From: Alnus glutinosa
Taxonomy: Eukaryota; Streptophyta; Magnoliopsida; Fagales; Betulaceae
Assembly: GCF_958979055.1 (NCBI RefSeq)
Contig: NC_084899.1
Location: 1,500,501 to 1,564,500 of the forward strand
Direction: 5' to 3'
DNA length: 64,000 nucleotides
Made by a program: the position numbers and the translations under genes. Positions 53,206-64,000 of this stretch are shown here, piece by piece. How positions within the stretch are numbered: position 1 is the first letter of the stretch; each line of letters begins with the position of its first letter. The notes under the pieces are model-generated. The model was not told the DNA's origin. It saw nothing but the letters and a program-made list of their open reading frames with translations, and did not search any database.

Positions 53206-54400
53206 TTAGAGATATGAGATATAGATGGGCGGTCAAAGAAAGTACCTTTGCCGCGCTTCCACGAAAAACCGCAACTTGCTTTAGAGATCTCCAACAAGAC
53301 TTGGGTTTTCGTGTCTCAACTCTCAAGTGCTGTCAACAACTCTCGTTGGAAAATGGCTTCGGTCGCGCCTGCGACTCTTGAAGTTATGCTGCCTTTTTGT
53401 TGCATAGTGTTTGTTTCTGCATTTGTTTTCTCATCCTTTATGGACTTTTCCTTTGGAAAAGATGCATGTGGTTACTAAAATACCCTTTCCCATTTTCGTT
53501 GATCAATCATGCTTTGTGGACAGTTATAACTTGAACTATAAACCCTTACAAATTTGACTCTCACCTTAATCAAATTTAATTGTTTAATGACTGTTATATT
53601 AAGTATCATGTGAACTTACAAATTGAATTGACAGTTAATATAACAGTATTTTTAAGAACACTAACTTTGAGTCTGGTTGGAATTACGTTAAGAAACATAA
53701 CATACCCTTAAACTATATACTTTGACTAATTAATATAGAAATATATGATCGAGATGTTTGTGGTCGATCGGTACGTAGGATAAACCATTATTGTGATTGA
53801 TAGTTGCATTAGGGACAGGATTAGTGCTAGCTTGTGGCCTGGGAAAAAATGTTCAATGCTGCATGCTAGCTAGCTAGGTGGATCAAAATCAACAGAGATT
53901 TGTCAAAAATCGAGACCATAGTTTGCGTGTTTGATTTGATTGGCATATGAACTATGCACTTTCTCTAGATTAGGCGTTTAATAGGTCTATAAGTAGTTTA
54001 TTAGAAAAAAGATTAATAGCTTATGGGTAAGAATTCTAATTAATAGATTGAACTATGCACCGTTTAATCTGGCTTGATTATGGGTAACAAATCTAATTAA
54101 TAGATTAGTAAAAAATTATTAATTAGAAAAAAAAAATTAATAAAAAATTCTTTAATTCAAATTGATATAATAAAATAACATGAATAAGAATGATTTGTTA
54201 CATAAATAAGCGCACAATAGGGACTATTGATTTTGGATATGATAAAATCAGGGAAAAAAAATTACATGCAAGTTAGAGCATTTACAAATAAATTACAATG
54301 GCTTATGTATTTTGGATTTCTATATAAAATGGCTAACTAAATCCCTAAAAAAAAAAAAAAAAAATCATCCGGTTCTCTAAACTAAATGCATTTTGTTTTG

Positions 54401-54580
54401 AGTAATGCTACACATTATCTCCTTGTCCTCATTTTGTCCCCCCAAAATTGATGTGGCTCTTAAAATCACCATTGAATTTTTAATATATCACTATTGAATT
54501 TTGATCCAATGGTGATTTTAAGAGCCACATCAATTTTAGGAGGACAAAAAGAGAATAAGGAGATGATGTGTAGCATTACT
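54401..54580. mobile_element. MITE family M, copy 1
   Basis: A near-perfect foldback: AGTAATGCTACACATTATCT on the left is matched in reverse complement at the right end, and AATTGATGTGGCTCTTAAAA pairs with its inverted copy. The two arms are about 85 bp each around a short loop. Confidence 0.85.
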
Positions 54581-54670
54581 CTTTTGTTTTTCATCTACAA
54601 TGTTTAGCCAGACGTATGGAAGCACTATAGATTAATGTATAAGTTTTTTTTTTAATGATTTTCTTTTTTC

Positions 54671-54714
<44 letters not shown>

Positions 54715-55996
54715 GGTCATTTTTCTCACTCTCTTCCTCTTTCTATCTTTAGAGCAAGTATATGTTTGGGAAATGAAATAAAAGAAAGAATATTTAAATA
54801 ATATAAAAAAAGAATAAACAATCGGACGTAGGGTGCATTTGAAAAATCATTAGTTAAAGAAGGAAAAAAATGGCTTTTTGTTAACTATTTTAGATAGAAA
54901 TGTAAAGAATTTATTGTGAATGTTCTTACCACAATTAATATGAAAATCTATAAAATCAACCATCATTTAATAGAGATTGAACTAATTAATTGAGTTGAAT
55001 TGAATTAAATTGGAGTTATATCTTTAAAATGTTCTGCCCATATATTCCTGAGACTACCCGTACTAGTTACAAACATGCCTAAAGACAAGGCTTGGCTAGA
55101 AGGCTACATGAAAAAACACAATCTTACTACTTTAAACACTAATAATACGCCATTTATGGGTGTTTACCTTTTTTTTTTTTTTCATAGATATGGGTGTTTA
55201 CCTTTAAATGTTTTAAAACAAGAAAATTAATTTTTAATTACTAAAAATGGTCAAGCCTGACTTCCCAGCTCCCATAGACGTGTCTCAGTATTCTTTCCAC
55301 GGTTGCAAGTCTACGGCAAAACTTTGAATACGAACCTTCCATGCGTTGATCACACGTCTCAAGCCAATCTGATCGATTGGGACCAGCACGCACCCTTTAC
55401 CGTACCTTTTTAGGAAAATGCATGGTTCGTACAACTTTTTCCTTTATTATTATTATTATTATTTTTTAATTTATTATCTCTTTCACAACAACTTCTTTAC
55501 AAGCTCACATGCACATCACATTGATTGCCGCACCGGTTTGTAAACGTGATAAGTTTAATGTGAAAAATTGTCACATGCCGATCTATATTTGAATTGAAAA
55601 ATGGTACGCTTCTCAAAATTTGGTCTATCAAAATTTCATAAAATGGTAACACATTTTTTAAAATAATAAATTATATGGAATTGTGACATATCATTTAAAG
55701 ATTAAATTTTGAAAAAAATAATAATATAATAAGATGTATAGCATTTCTCATTTCAATTACCGATGATAATAAGTATCATAATGGCCGTCATATTAATTTA
55801 GAACAGAAATTTCTTACAACCCACATATAAAAAAGACATGTGTTCTTTAAACATGTAAAAAACACATGCTATTTAAATAATTTGTACTTCTCACATGCCA
55901 AATGATCGACACATGTCAATTTTATATGTGAGTTGTATGAAATTTTTTACATAAGAAATTTCTTTCCATTAATTTATAATAAAAGAAGTATTATGA

Positions 55997-56176
55997 GTGG
56001 AATATGATTAAGGAAATGTTGACGCTTACACTTGCCGTTTTTGACACACATTTAATATTTGTGGAAGTCGTCCACGTGATTGAGGAAGAGCTAAATTAAA
56101 CAATTTCAACGCGTTCATGGTGCTATCTTCAAGAATTTCCTTGTAATTTGATGCTTGTAGACGAGTCAATATGATC
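55997..56176. repeat. 180-bp block shared with 48,280-48,459 (distal end of duplication unit 2)
   Basis: Same orientation as the copy at 48,280. It lies 4.3 kb upstream of the intact IQM start codon, whereas the other copy lies only about 120 bp beyond the exon 1 remnant of the pseudogene. Confidence 0.8.
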
Positions 56177-57361
56177 AGATCAGAACATCTTTGTCATTAG
56201 TGGATAATAGTAGTACGCTGTACGTAGAACTGTAGAAGATCCCCAAAGGCCAAAACTTCAAGGAAAAGGGACTATGGGCATTTAAGTAAATCCACTGTAG
56301 CATGAATAAATAAATTGCCACATCTGTCACGGTGGTTGACCGTCGGCAACAACGACGCGTACTTTGTCTTTTGCATGGTTTTGAGCTGACGCCAATTGTT
56401 GGCAACTTGGCATGTAACGGGGCCATGCCTCGTCGTTTTCACCATCGGTTCAATTATTGAACAACAGAGGCCCACTTGGCACGCCGTGTTTCCTTATGTG
56501 ACCTCTGCACCGGTCCGTACTCCCCAGTATGTATAGTTCTAATTTTTACTTATTTATTTGACTCATTCAATTAAACGGGTCAAACTCTTTAATTATAATT
56601 CTTTGATTTAGTATGAATTGTGATGTTCGTTGATCATGTCAAAAGTTATCTCTCATTATGTCAAATTCGTATTATGTTGAAACATGTGCATAAAATTGTA
56701 TAAGTCAATCTTAATCCGACTCATTTAAGTAAACAAGTAAGACCCCTCAACCCTAACTCTATAATCTTATGTCAAATTTGCGGGTCGTGTTAAAATTTGT
56801 CAGCCCTATTTGTTAGAAACATTGACATGGAAAAATAAGGAAAAATGAGATTAAAAAAAATATAAATAAATAAGGTGACTAAGTTAAATTAGTTTATATA
56901 TATCTATTAAAATATTAATTAAATGATTTAATTTATTATTTTTTTATCATTTTAAACTTTTATAATTTAACATAATACCATAATAAAGATCTTAATTCAA
57001 ACATTAACTCATGTATTATCTGCATTTACAATGTGTCGGATTAGTATTCTAATCTACTCATAAAATTCAATGCAGAAGATTAGAGTCAATTTTAGCTCGA
57101 AAGAAAACGAGACAACGCGGAGCTTGGATCACAATCTTCGATCTCCATTTTAAGTTCATTTTAGGATTCATTTTAGATTTTATAGATATGAAGTGTAGAT
57201 GTTGGTACGGTGCATGATAAATATGTAACCACATTAATTGAAATTCTTTAAATAACATGATATTATGTACATTATTAAATACAATAAAATAATAATATAA
57301 TTATGTGGAGCTTAGTGTGCAAAGGCGTCATAAATTCCTGCATTCAAACAATATTTTCACG

Positions 57362-57542
57362 AGTAATGCTACATATCATCCCTTTATCTTCATTTTGTCT
57401 TCCTAAAATTGATGTGGCTCTTAAAATTATTATTTGATCAAAATCCAATAATGATCTATCATAAATTCAATTGTGATTTCAAGAGCCACATCAATTTTGG
57501 GAGGATAAAAAGAAGGACAAGGGGATGGTATATAGCATTACT
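57362..57542. mobile_element. MITE family M, copy 2
   Basis: Ends AGTAATGCTACATATCATC and the inverted ATAGCATTACT; shares the inner AATTGATGTGGCTCTTAAAA arm and a GATCAAAATCCAATAATG loop with copy 1. Confidence 0.85.
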
Positions 57543-57589
57543 CTATTTTCACTGAGTAAGCTATTATTGGGAGAATTAAATGGGAGATT

Positions 57590-57886
57590 AAGGCCCGGAT
57601 GATAACTAAAGGAAATTTTCAGCTACCCTCTGGAATCTGATTTGATGCAGAAAGTATAGTTTTTTTTTTTGCATCGTTGATGGTTTCGTATTTCGTAAGT
57701 GTTGGTTTATGCAACTTGTTTTGTTGCTTGTTTAATTTAGAGTTGTTGTTGGGCATGTGTGGCCAAGTTGTTTCTATTATTGTTTCTGGTAGGGCTTTGT
57801 GGGTTGTTGTCCACTCTGCCCTGTGAGTAGTTTGCCCCTGTATGGAGGGATTTTGTTGCTGTGTTGGGCTTTATAAAGGTTTTTTT

Positions 57887-57921
<35 letters not shown>
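57590..57921 (+). mobile_element. Possible 3' end of a LINE or other poly-A retroelement
   Basis: A T/G-rich segment with words such as TTGTTGGGCATGTGTGG and GCCCCTGTATGGAGG ends in GGCTTTATAAAGGTTTTTTTC and then about 32 A residues at 57,890-57,921. A unique T/G-rich tail followed by poly-A is typical of 5'-truncated plant LINEs. No reverse-transcriptase sequence remains and I could not fix a target duplication. Confidence 0.35.
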
Positions 57922-57923
<2 letters not shown>

Positions 57924-58139
57924 GGCATAAATTGAACTACAAATTGAGTGAGAGTACTTTTGCTAGTGATCCTTTGGTTAATGCTTTTCAGATGGTGTGT
58001 TTTTTTTTTTTTGAAAAAAGAAAAAGAAAAAAATTGTTTTAATGTAACGTAAAATTGAAAATAATTTTGAGTATTTTATGTTTTGAAATGTTTATTAATA
58101 TTTTTATTTTAAAAAAAGAAACAATATATATATATATAT

Positions 58140-58270
58140 AAACTATGCATATGAGGTGTAATTTTTTCAATGGTCCATATTTAATTTTAATTTTATTTTT
58201 GAAAAAAATAGAGAGGTAGTGAAATTAAATATGGACCATTGAAAAAATTACAGAATATATGATATAGTTT
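58140..58270. mobile_element. Short foldback MITE
   Basis: TGTAATTTTTTCAATGGTCC followed by ATATTTAATTT is matched in reverse complement at 58,220-58,252; outer ends AACTATGCATATGAGG and inverted AAACTATATCATATA also pair. About 130 bp. Confidence 0.75.
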
Positions 58271-58821
58271 TTCTACAATACTTAATCCAAATCCGTCTGT
58301 CCAAATTGTTAATGATCCGAACAACAAAATTGCTGAAAATTTCTATTCACATATGAAGTGTGTAAGATGGTAAAAAGTAATGTCATTGCCTACGGATGAT
58401 CGGTGTTCAAAATGTCCAAAATATTCGTTGTGATTTTTTTTTTTTTAAAAAAAATGTATATAATAAGAAGATTAGTGCTACATATGAATATCGTATGAAA
58501 CTAATGCGGCAGGGTTTAATAGCCCGTGAATCAACCATTGTTATAATGTGTAGTATATATATATATAAGAGTAAATTGTAAAATTATGGTCTAAACCCAA
58601 AACTTCTGTTCTGATACCATATTTGTTGATACAATGACCGTACACCAAATGCTCAGTGAATGAGATATATGAGGAGACAAAAGTGATTAGGAAGGCTTGC
58701 CGAGTGTGCTGGTAGAGCCACCTCTGATGCTTAAGCTAATAAGAGAGCAGAGGAAAAAATAGAACTAAAAGTGAGTAGATTCTCTTAAAGAATTTTGTAA
58801 ATAAATGATATTTTAATGATA

Positions 58822-59002
58822 AGTAATGCTACATATTACTTTTGTGCCCCCTTTTTGTCCTTTCAAAATTGATATGACTCTTAAAATTACCATTGAATTT
58901 ACAATGGACCACTTGAATTTTGATCAAATGGTAATTTTAATAGCTAGTCACAACAATTTTGGGGAGACAAAAGGATGATACAAGGGTGATATGTAACATT
59001 AC
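58822..59002. mobile_element. MITE family M, copy 3
   Basis: Ends AGTAATGCTACATATTACTT and inverted ATGTAACATTACT; shares the AATTGATATGACTCTTAAAA arm. More diverged than copies 1 and 2 (the right arm has AGCTAGTCACAACAATTTTG), so probably older. Confidence 0.8.
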
Positions 59003-59204
59003 TTAATATATATTAATTAACTATATAATATGTTAGTTTATGAACAAACTAGTTAGTATGTTAACTAATATACACACATATATAAATATTAAGGAACATA
59101 TATAATATATATTACTTAATTATTATTACACATGTATAAATTTATATAACTCATTTTTAGTAATATATTAATATATATTTGTACGTATATATATACAAAA
59201 GAGA

Positions 59205-59447
59205 TATGAACGACTCGGATTAACACGTTGAACGAGCGCTTCGGTTCAGCTTCAAACGAAGTGAACTCGGGAATTCCTATCGAGTTTTATCGAGCGAGTC
59301 AGGTATGTATCACTTACGAATCGAGTGAATTTCTACATTAATAAGCGAGTTTATACAATATCAAATTTGAATTTGAATCGGAATAAACTAAGCGGGTATC
59401 GAGTAAATTGTCGAATAAACTAGTGTGTTTACATGCTTACGGCCCTA
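59205..59447. mobile_element. hAT-like fragment
   Basis: Rich in CGAGT/ACTCG words and ends TGCTTACGGCCCTAG, like the right end of the hAT element at 3757-4042. The left terminus is not recognisable, so it is probably truncated. Confidence 0.4.
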
Positions 59448-59760
59448 GAAAAGGCGAAGGGAACGAAGATGAGCAGAACCTCTGGTTGACAAGTTCAATT
59501 AGCCGCCTCAAACTAAAAGTTTGCTGAACTCTTCGCTTGGATGCATAAAGTATCAACAATTCCGACAATTCCCATTGCCTTTTGGAATGCCTCACAGAAT
59601 TCATGTAAAATTCACGTTCCATCATATGTTTTTGAATTTGACCTTCATATTCAACGGCGTATGCCGTTGAACATTCATAAATAAATAAATAAAAATATGC
59701 ATTTATGTTTTCACCAAATACAGTGCTGGGTTTAATCATATCTCTTGAGCAATGAGCATA

Positions 59761-60421
59761 TGTGTTGGGTAATTATCCTTTCCCAAATCGAAAATGGGCC
59801 TTCAGGGCGGCCCAGTCCAACCAAGCCCAATAGGTCGGCCCAACCTATTGATCAAATCCTCCTCGGATGGTGAATTCCTGTTTGGGGAAAGGGTTGGCTC
59901 TTTGGAGAGAAGCCAATGTCAAGTATTTGGGACCGTTTGGTGTTCGGAACTTCATGCCCTAGGCACAAAATTGTACAAAGTGCGTACTTCACGAACAACC
60001 GCAACGAATTCAAGGTGGAGTATCCCCGCATTTATTAAGATATTTGAACATTTATTAGATAAGAGATTAGATTGTCAAATCAGGTCAGAAGACATGGTGG
60101 ATAACAGCGTTACGCGTCGCTCTTCAGGCCGGCTCATCATGCCAAGAGGTCAGAACATCATAAATAGCTGTCAATCATGTCACATCTGATCACTATTTAC
60201 CCACGCTAAGTGAGCAGTACGTAGTCTGAAGATTGAAAAAGTTCACACGTGCAGATTCGTGAAAAATAGGTAGTATAAATAGAAACTACAAATCTGGTAA
60301 CACCTAACTTCTAAGATAGCATTTACTTTCATTCTCTAGAATATTCACCGACTTTACCATCGAAGAAAGCGTCCCAAATCAACTCCCAACAAGTATTTAT
60401 TGTTGTGCAGGTCATAACACA
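59761..60421. mobile_element. Probable second solo LTR
   Basis: Starts TGTGTTGGGTAATTATCC and ends CATAACACA (TGTGTT/AACACA ends). A TATAAATAG box lies at about 60,275. Length (661 bp) and layout resemble the solo LTR at 42,728-43,343. The flanks share only CATA (59,757-59,760 and 60,422-60,425), shorter than the 5 bp expected, so borders are less certain. A long open frame inside it (59,794-60,189) is not gene-like. Confidence 0.55.
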
Positions 60422-60888
60422 CATAGCTTAGCAGGCCAGCTTGAATATCCGTCCCGATAAAGAACCAGTCATACGCTGACATGCCACAATTCAGAAAGTC
60501 TAGCAACAATATGTAATATAAATCAAGAAATATTATTCTTATATGTTCATTAAGAGTGAACGATGAAACTTGTGCCGCTTTTGTTCTTGAAATTTAAATA
60601 ATTATTTTATTGGGCGTGAAAACTTCGACTTTTTTCTTTTTGCTCACGTTGAAATTGTTTGTTTCTTTAGAGTATTCAAACTTGGTCTTATTCAGGGCTA
60701 AGTTTGGGCCTGAGTTGCAGATCGGATAGAGTGGGACAGTAAAAGTTTCCAACTACATGACGGAACTTGAAATTTGAGTCATTGGGCCACAGGCCTGATA
60801 AAGATGGTGACTCATATCTTGAACGATGAAGCAATCCTTTATTTATTTATTTATTTGACGAGAAAGTACTCTTTATTATAAAGTTTTT

Positions 60889-61555
60889 AAGATTGACCTA
60901 AATTACGAATAACTTCCTGCAGTATAAAAAATTATTGTTTGTAGGGTTCTTGTGGTAAATTAAAATTACGAATCACTCCATGAAGTCGTTTTCCATCCAC
61001 AAAGTTAGCAGAAACCGTTAGGTTGTCACGTTAGACTAATAAAAACGTGACACGTATCACTCTTAATAAGAAAAATATATTAATATATTAAAAATTAAAA
61101 ACCTAAAATTCTTTATTTTAAAAAATTAGGTTTTGAAAAGGGGTGGCCTGGCCACCCGCACCCGCACGCCACCCCTAGAGGATGCCGACAGTGGTGCGCA
61201 GCCACTCCTAAAGGAATCTAGGAGTAGCCGTGCGCCACCCCTGTACTCTCTAGCGGTGGTGCGCGGCCACCCTCATTGGCAGGGGGTGGCTACCTAACCT
61301 TTTCTAAAATCTATTTTTTTTAAAAAAAAAAAATTAAAAAATGAATTTTAGGTTTTTAATATATTAATATATTTTTTTTATTAGAAATGACAGGTGTCGC
61401 GTTTTTATTGGTCTGACGTGGCAGCCTAACGGTTTCTGTTAACTTTGTAGATGGAAAACGATTCCATAGAGTGATTCGTAATTTTAGTTTACCACAATGA
61501 CTCTACAATAATTTTTTATATCACATGGAGTGATTCGTAATTTAGACCAATCTCA
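60889..61555. mobile_element. Large foldback element, Mutator-like
   Basis: The left arm from AAGATTGACCTAAATTACG pairs with the right arm ending CGTAATTTAGACCAATCTC over about 250 bp per arm. The GC-rich centre (61,140-61,310) repeats GCGCCACCCC and GGTGGCC words and is bounded by A- and T-runs, the same plan as 8911-9548. No transposase. Confidence 0.7.
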
Positions 61556-62162
61556 GATATCAATGGTACAATTATTCTTTTAATTGAGAACAATATATAT
61601 GCATATAGTAAAAAAATTAACCACCTATCTAAAAAAAAAAAGAAACCACTTGTTACTATAGATGTAGGCACTCTGTCGAGAATCTGGATTCTTAGTAATT
61701 TAAAAACTTTCTCCTAGCTATTTGCTGTGGAATTTCAAGCCATCCAACCAAACAAAATTTGGAAATCTCTCTATTCCACTTCTGTAGGTATTGCTTTCTC
61801 TCCATTTTGTCTCCATCAGTTACAGATTGGACAGGCTTGGACAATATGTTTCCAACTACATGACTGAACTTGAAAATTGGACCCATTGGGCCATATACCC
61901 TTATTCGGAATCAAATATGGCAACCCTTGAGTGGTGACACCTGGCCGAGTGCAAGGTTCACAAACTTTTATACTTGCAGCTGATCGAAGCCGCGATGCCG
62001 GAGTGGGGCCAAAAGGCCAAAGCTGCTTTGTCCAATCTGGCATACGCACCACCTCATTCCCACGTGTTGATTGTATTCTATATTCTTAGCGTCCTCGGAC
62101 CGCCTGGCATAACATCCTACCCGAGTCTGAACCAGAACCTCTGTGCGCGCCCACAAACTCAG

Positions 62163-64000
62163 ATGGCCGAATCCAAACCAGACCCAATAGCACAATCTCT
62201 GTCAGGTACGATTTTCTTGCTCATTCTCATTCTCATACCGTTCCTTGTGCTGGGCCTATTTTTTCGTTGTTTGGAAATGAAAATATGCAACGTTAAGTTT
62301 GGAGAAATGGGGATCCAATCGAGTTTGCCTGCTTACGCTTTTTATGGAATCAAATTGTGCATATATATTTCTCTAAATGGTTTCTTATAGTCTATCGTTA
62401 ATGGGTTTTCTTTCTCAAATCCTTTCTTATTGGAACGGTTCTTTTGATTATAGTAGTAAAGTATGGAGGCCAAAATAAGGGTGCGTTTTGCCCGCCATTT
62501 CGCTGGTGAATCGCGTGTTCTTCAACAAAATCGCAGAAAGTATCGGTTTGAGAGTTGGTTTGAAAAAAATAACAGTTTGAAAACGTGAAAAAATCTGCTT
62601 TGCAAGGAAAGTTTTAAAGGCTGAAGGACAATTTTACCAAACACTGATTATTTGTGTTAAGTCAAATTTTCAAACTTCTAAACCAAACCAAACACACGCT
62701 ATGCATGATGTGCGTGCTGGTGAGCATGTCAATCGCATGTAGGAATTTATCATTTCTTTGATTGCTAGCAGATACTGAAGTAAAAGCACCGAATTTGTTT
62801 GAAAGAGCAAAGGAAGAGATTGAAGCAATTTTGCACTCTGAGAAATCGCCTCACCATCACAAGGAAACTCATGGCAAGCGAAATGACATTGATGAGAACA
62901 CCCCATTAGACGATGTTAGAGCCCCAAATGTGTTTGACAGAGCAAAAGAGGAGTTTGAGGCTCTCGTTGAAGCGATCCGTCCCAGGAAAGAGTCTCCAAC
63001 CCATGAAAGACGGTTCGAATTCACTAGTTATCCATGGGACTAAAATCAAGGAGCTAATATTAGATTTTCGTATGCTTGGATTGCTTTCTCAGTGTTCTTT
63101 GATATTTAATTGCAGGGATGAAACTACAAAGACACAGTCCAAGCAGGGTGAAGCAGATTCTCTATCAGGTAAACTATTTTTTGAAATGTTGTTTATACTG
63201 TATAAGTTAGTGTGACAAGGTCAGTTTAGAAAGAAATCAGATGATGGTTTTCGTTCTACTTTGAAATGAAACTTGAGCAATCATGGCTTTGGCATTTTTG
63301 TGGGTTTTTTTTACTATAATTGTTTGCATGGCATTCCTTAGTTTCTCATTCTTTCAAATTTGCCATTATCATTCGGGCTTTGCAATGCTCTCTGAGGGCA
63401 ACGAGCTTTTAATGATCAAGTACTTGAAGTGTTTGTTATTGTGTTTGCCATTATCATTCATTTTTTTTTCCCTCAAACATTTCTCTTGTATAACTGCCTT
63501 CTACAAAGGTTGCACCTTTTTCAACTGTTATAATTAATAGATTACTTGGTGCAAAAATTTCATGGTACTAATTTTTCTTCATGACCAAGAAATTTATGTT
63601 GATTACTTTTTTTTTTTTTTTAATCTTCCATAAACATTCTATACCAATCGCTCTAGGTGGTCACTGTTTGTGTTTTTATTCTATGGATACTTTGCTGCTC
63701 TCATTGATAGGAATTATCAGACTATTTCCACCATTATTTATATTAAGGAATGATCACACCATGCATCGATAAAAAATATTCATATCACTTTGTTGCTTGT
63801 TGGCTTCATATTCTTTGTGTAAAGACTTCAAAGCCTACACCTAGTCTTCTTAATTGGATGCTTTTATACTGGCAGAGAACAACGTTAAGGAGCCCAATTA
63901 TAGTGACAGAACTAAGAAAAAGATTGAAGCAATTACACACAATCATCATAAAGAAACTCATGGAACAAGTGATGATATTGATGAGAAAACCCCAATATAT
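62163..64000 (+). CDS. Protein of unknown function with repeated APN-F-RAKEE segments (partial)
   Basis: Exon 1 is 62163-62205 (MAESKPDPIAQSLS) and exon 2 starts at 62772. Read to the first stop (63041-63043) these give 104 residues: two copies of a charged segment, KAPNLFERAKEEIEAI and RAPNVFDRAKEEFEAL, separated by HHHKETHGKRNDIDENTP, ending TSYPWD. An alternative donor inside exon 2 (after 63012) keeps the frame into 63116-63168 (DETTKTQSKQGEADSLS) and then 63876 to beyond the window, where VKEPNYSDRTKKKIEAI and HHKETHGTSDDIDEKTP repeat the motif. The segments look helical and hydrophilic, with no membrane part. I do not recognise the family. The start at 62163 is chosen because exon 1 then ends in the same SLS|G-phase junction as the later cassette; an upstream in-frame ATG at 61,995 or so is possible. 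Intron 1 holds an AATCGCA-type repeat. Confidence 0.6.

Larger units (their letters stand above)
52101..55996. other. Upstream region of the intact IQM gene
   Basis: Contains the likely promoter (about 52,050-52,440), a direct repeat of GGATTGGGGTGTGATATA at about 52,260 and 52,340, a hAT element (52,451-53,205), a MITE (54,401-54,580) and otherwise AT-rich sequence. A (CT)n(TA)n tract is at 54,670-54,713. I see no supported gene. The corresponding segment is absent upstream of the other IQM copy. Confidence 0.55.
56177..62162. other. Repeat-rich spacer before the last gene
   Basis: 56,177-57,360 is AT-rich with nothing recognisable. Then follow MITEs (57,362-57,542, 58,140-58,270, 58,822-59,002), a poly-A-tailed segment (57,590-57,921), a hAT-like fragment (59,205-59,447), an LTR-like element (59,761-60,421) and a foldback (60,889-61,555). 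The promoter of the last gene should lie in 61,560-62,162, where CACGTG (G-box) is at 62,061-62,066. Confidence 0.6.

Noticed and set aside
53248..53478. Open frame of 76 codons with a hydrophobic C-terminal half, just after the hAT element
   Set aside because: No recognisable family, no splice-site support and no conserved motif; the length is within chance for this region.
59437..59739. Minus-strand open frame of 100 codons
   Set aside because: Charged sequence without a recognisable domain, starting in a T/A-rich repeat (ATAAATAAATAA) and ending in a hAT-like fragment; most likely chance or a decayed element.
59794..60189. Plus-strand open frame of 131 codons
   Set aside because: Lies wholly inside the LTR-like element and shows no retroelement or host domain.
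61974..62162. Upstream in-frame extension of the last gene (about 63 codons with a hydrophobic stretch)
   Set aside because: It lacks the charged composition of the rest of the protein, covers the likely leader and G-box, and is not needed for the exon phase pattern; kept only as an alternative start.

Overview
This is a window of plant nuclear DNA from a eudicot, probably a woody rosid; the species cannot be fixed from the sequence alone. The evidence is GT-AG introns in every gene, plant-specific families (EPF-like secreted peptide, IQM calmodulin-binding protein, DUF3511, DGAT1 with the 16-exon plant layout), AT-rich intergenic DNA packed with small DNA transposons, and a nuclear copy of plastid clpP. 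I rebuilt the gene models exon by exon; every coding exon listed keeps the reading frame across its junctions.

Layout. 1-2,640: repeats and perhaps the 3' end of an unidentified gene. 2,640-6,224 (+): eIF4A with a 5'UTR intron that carries a (TC)n tract and a small hAT element. 6,225-12,115: spacer with a 1.1 kb hAT derivative that has a MITE nested in it, a Mutator-like foldback with a 9-bp target duplication, and an A/T-rich foldback. 12,116-19,614 (+): DGAT1, 16 coding exons. 21,989-22,366 (+): intronless DUF3511 gene. 24,195-29,927 (-): casein kinase 1-like kinase, 14 coding exons. 34,602-36,097 (-): EPF-like secreted cysteine-rich peptide, 3 exons. 36,100-42,500: repeats and a plastid clpP insertion. 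42,530-56,175 (-): a tandem duplication of an IQM gene; the copy at 48,939-51,726 is intact, and the copy at 44,019-48,163 has lost its promoter, has a broken first exon and a truncated end, and has a solo LTR next to its 3' end. 56,200-62,160: repeats, including three copies of one MITE family in 4.6 kb and a second LTR-like element. 62,163-64,000 (+): a gene of unknown function with repeated APN-F-RAKEE segments, which appears to run off the window.

The genes do not form a pathway. They are ordinary neighbours in a plant chromosome: translation initiation (eIF4A), triacylglycerol synthesis in the ER (DGAT1), protein phosphorylation (CK1-like), peptide signalling (EPF-like) and calmodulin signalling (IQM). 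I found no new biological system. The most informative features are the decaying IQM tandem copy, the plastid insertion, the elements with readable target-site duplications, and the repeated exon cassette in the last gene.
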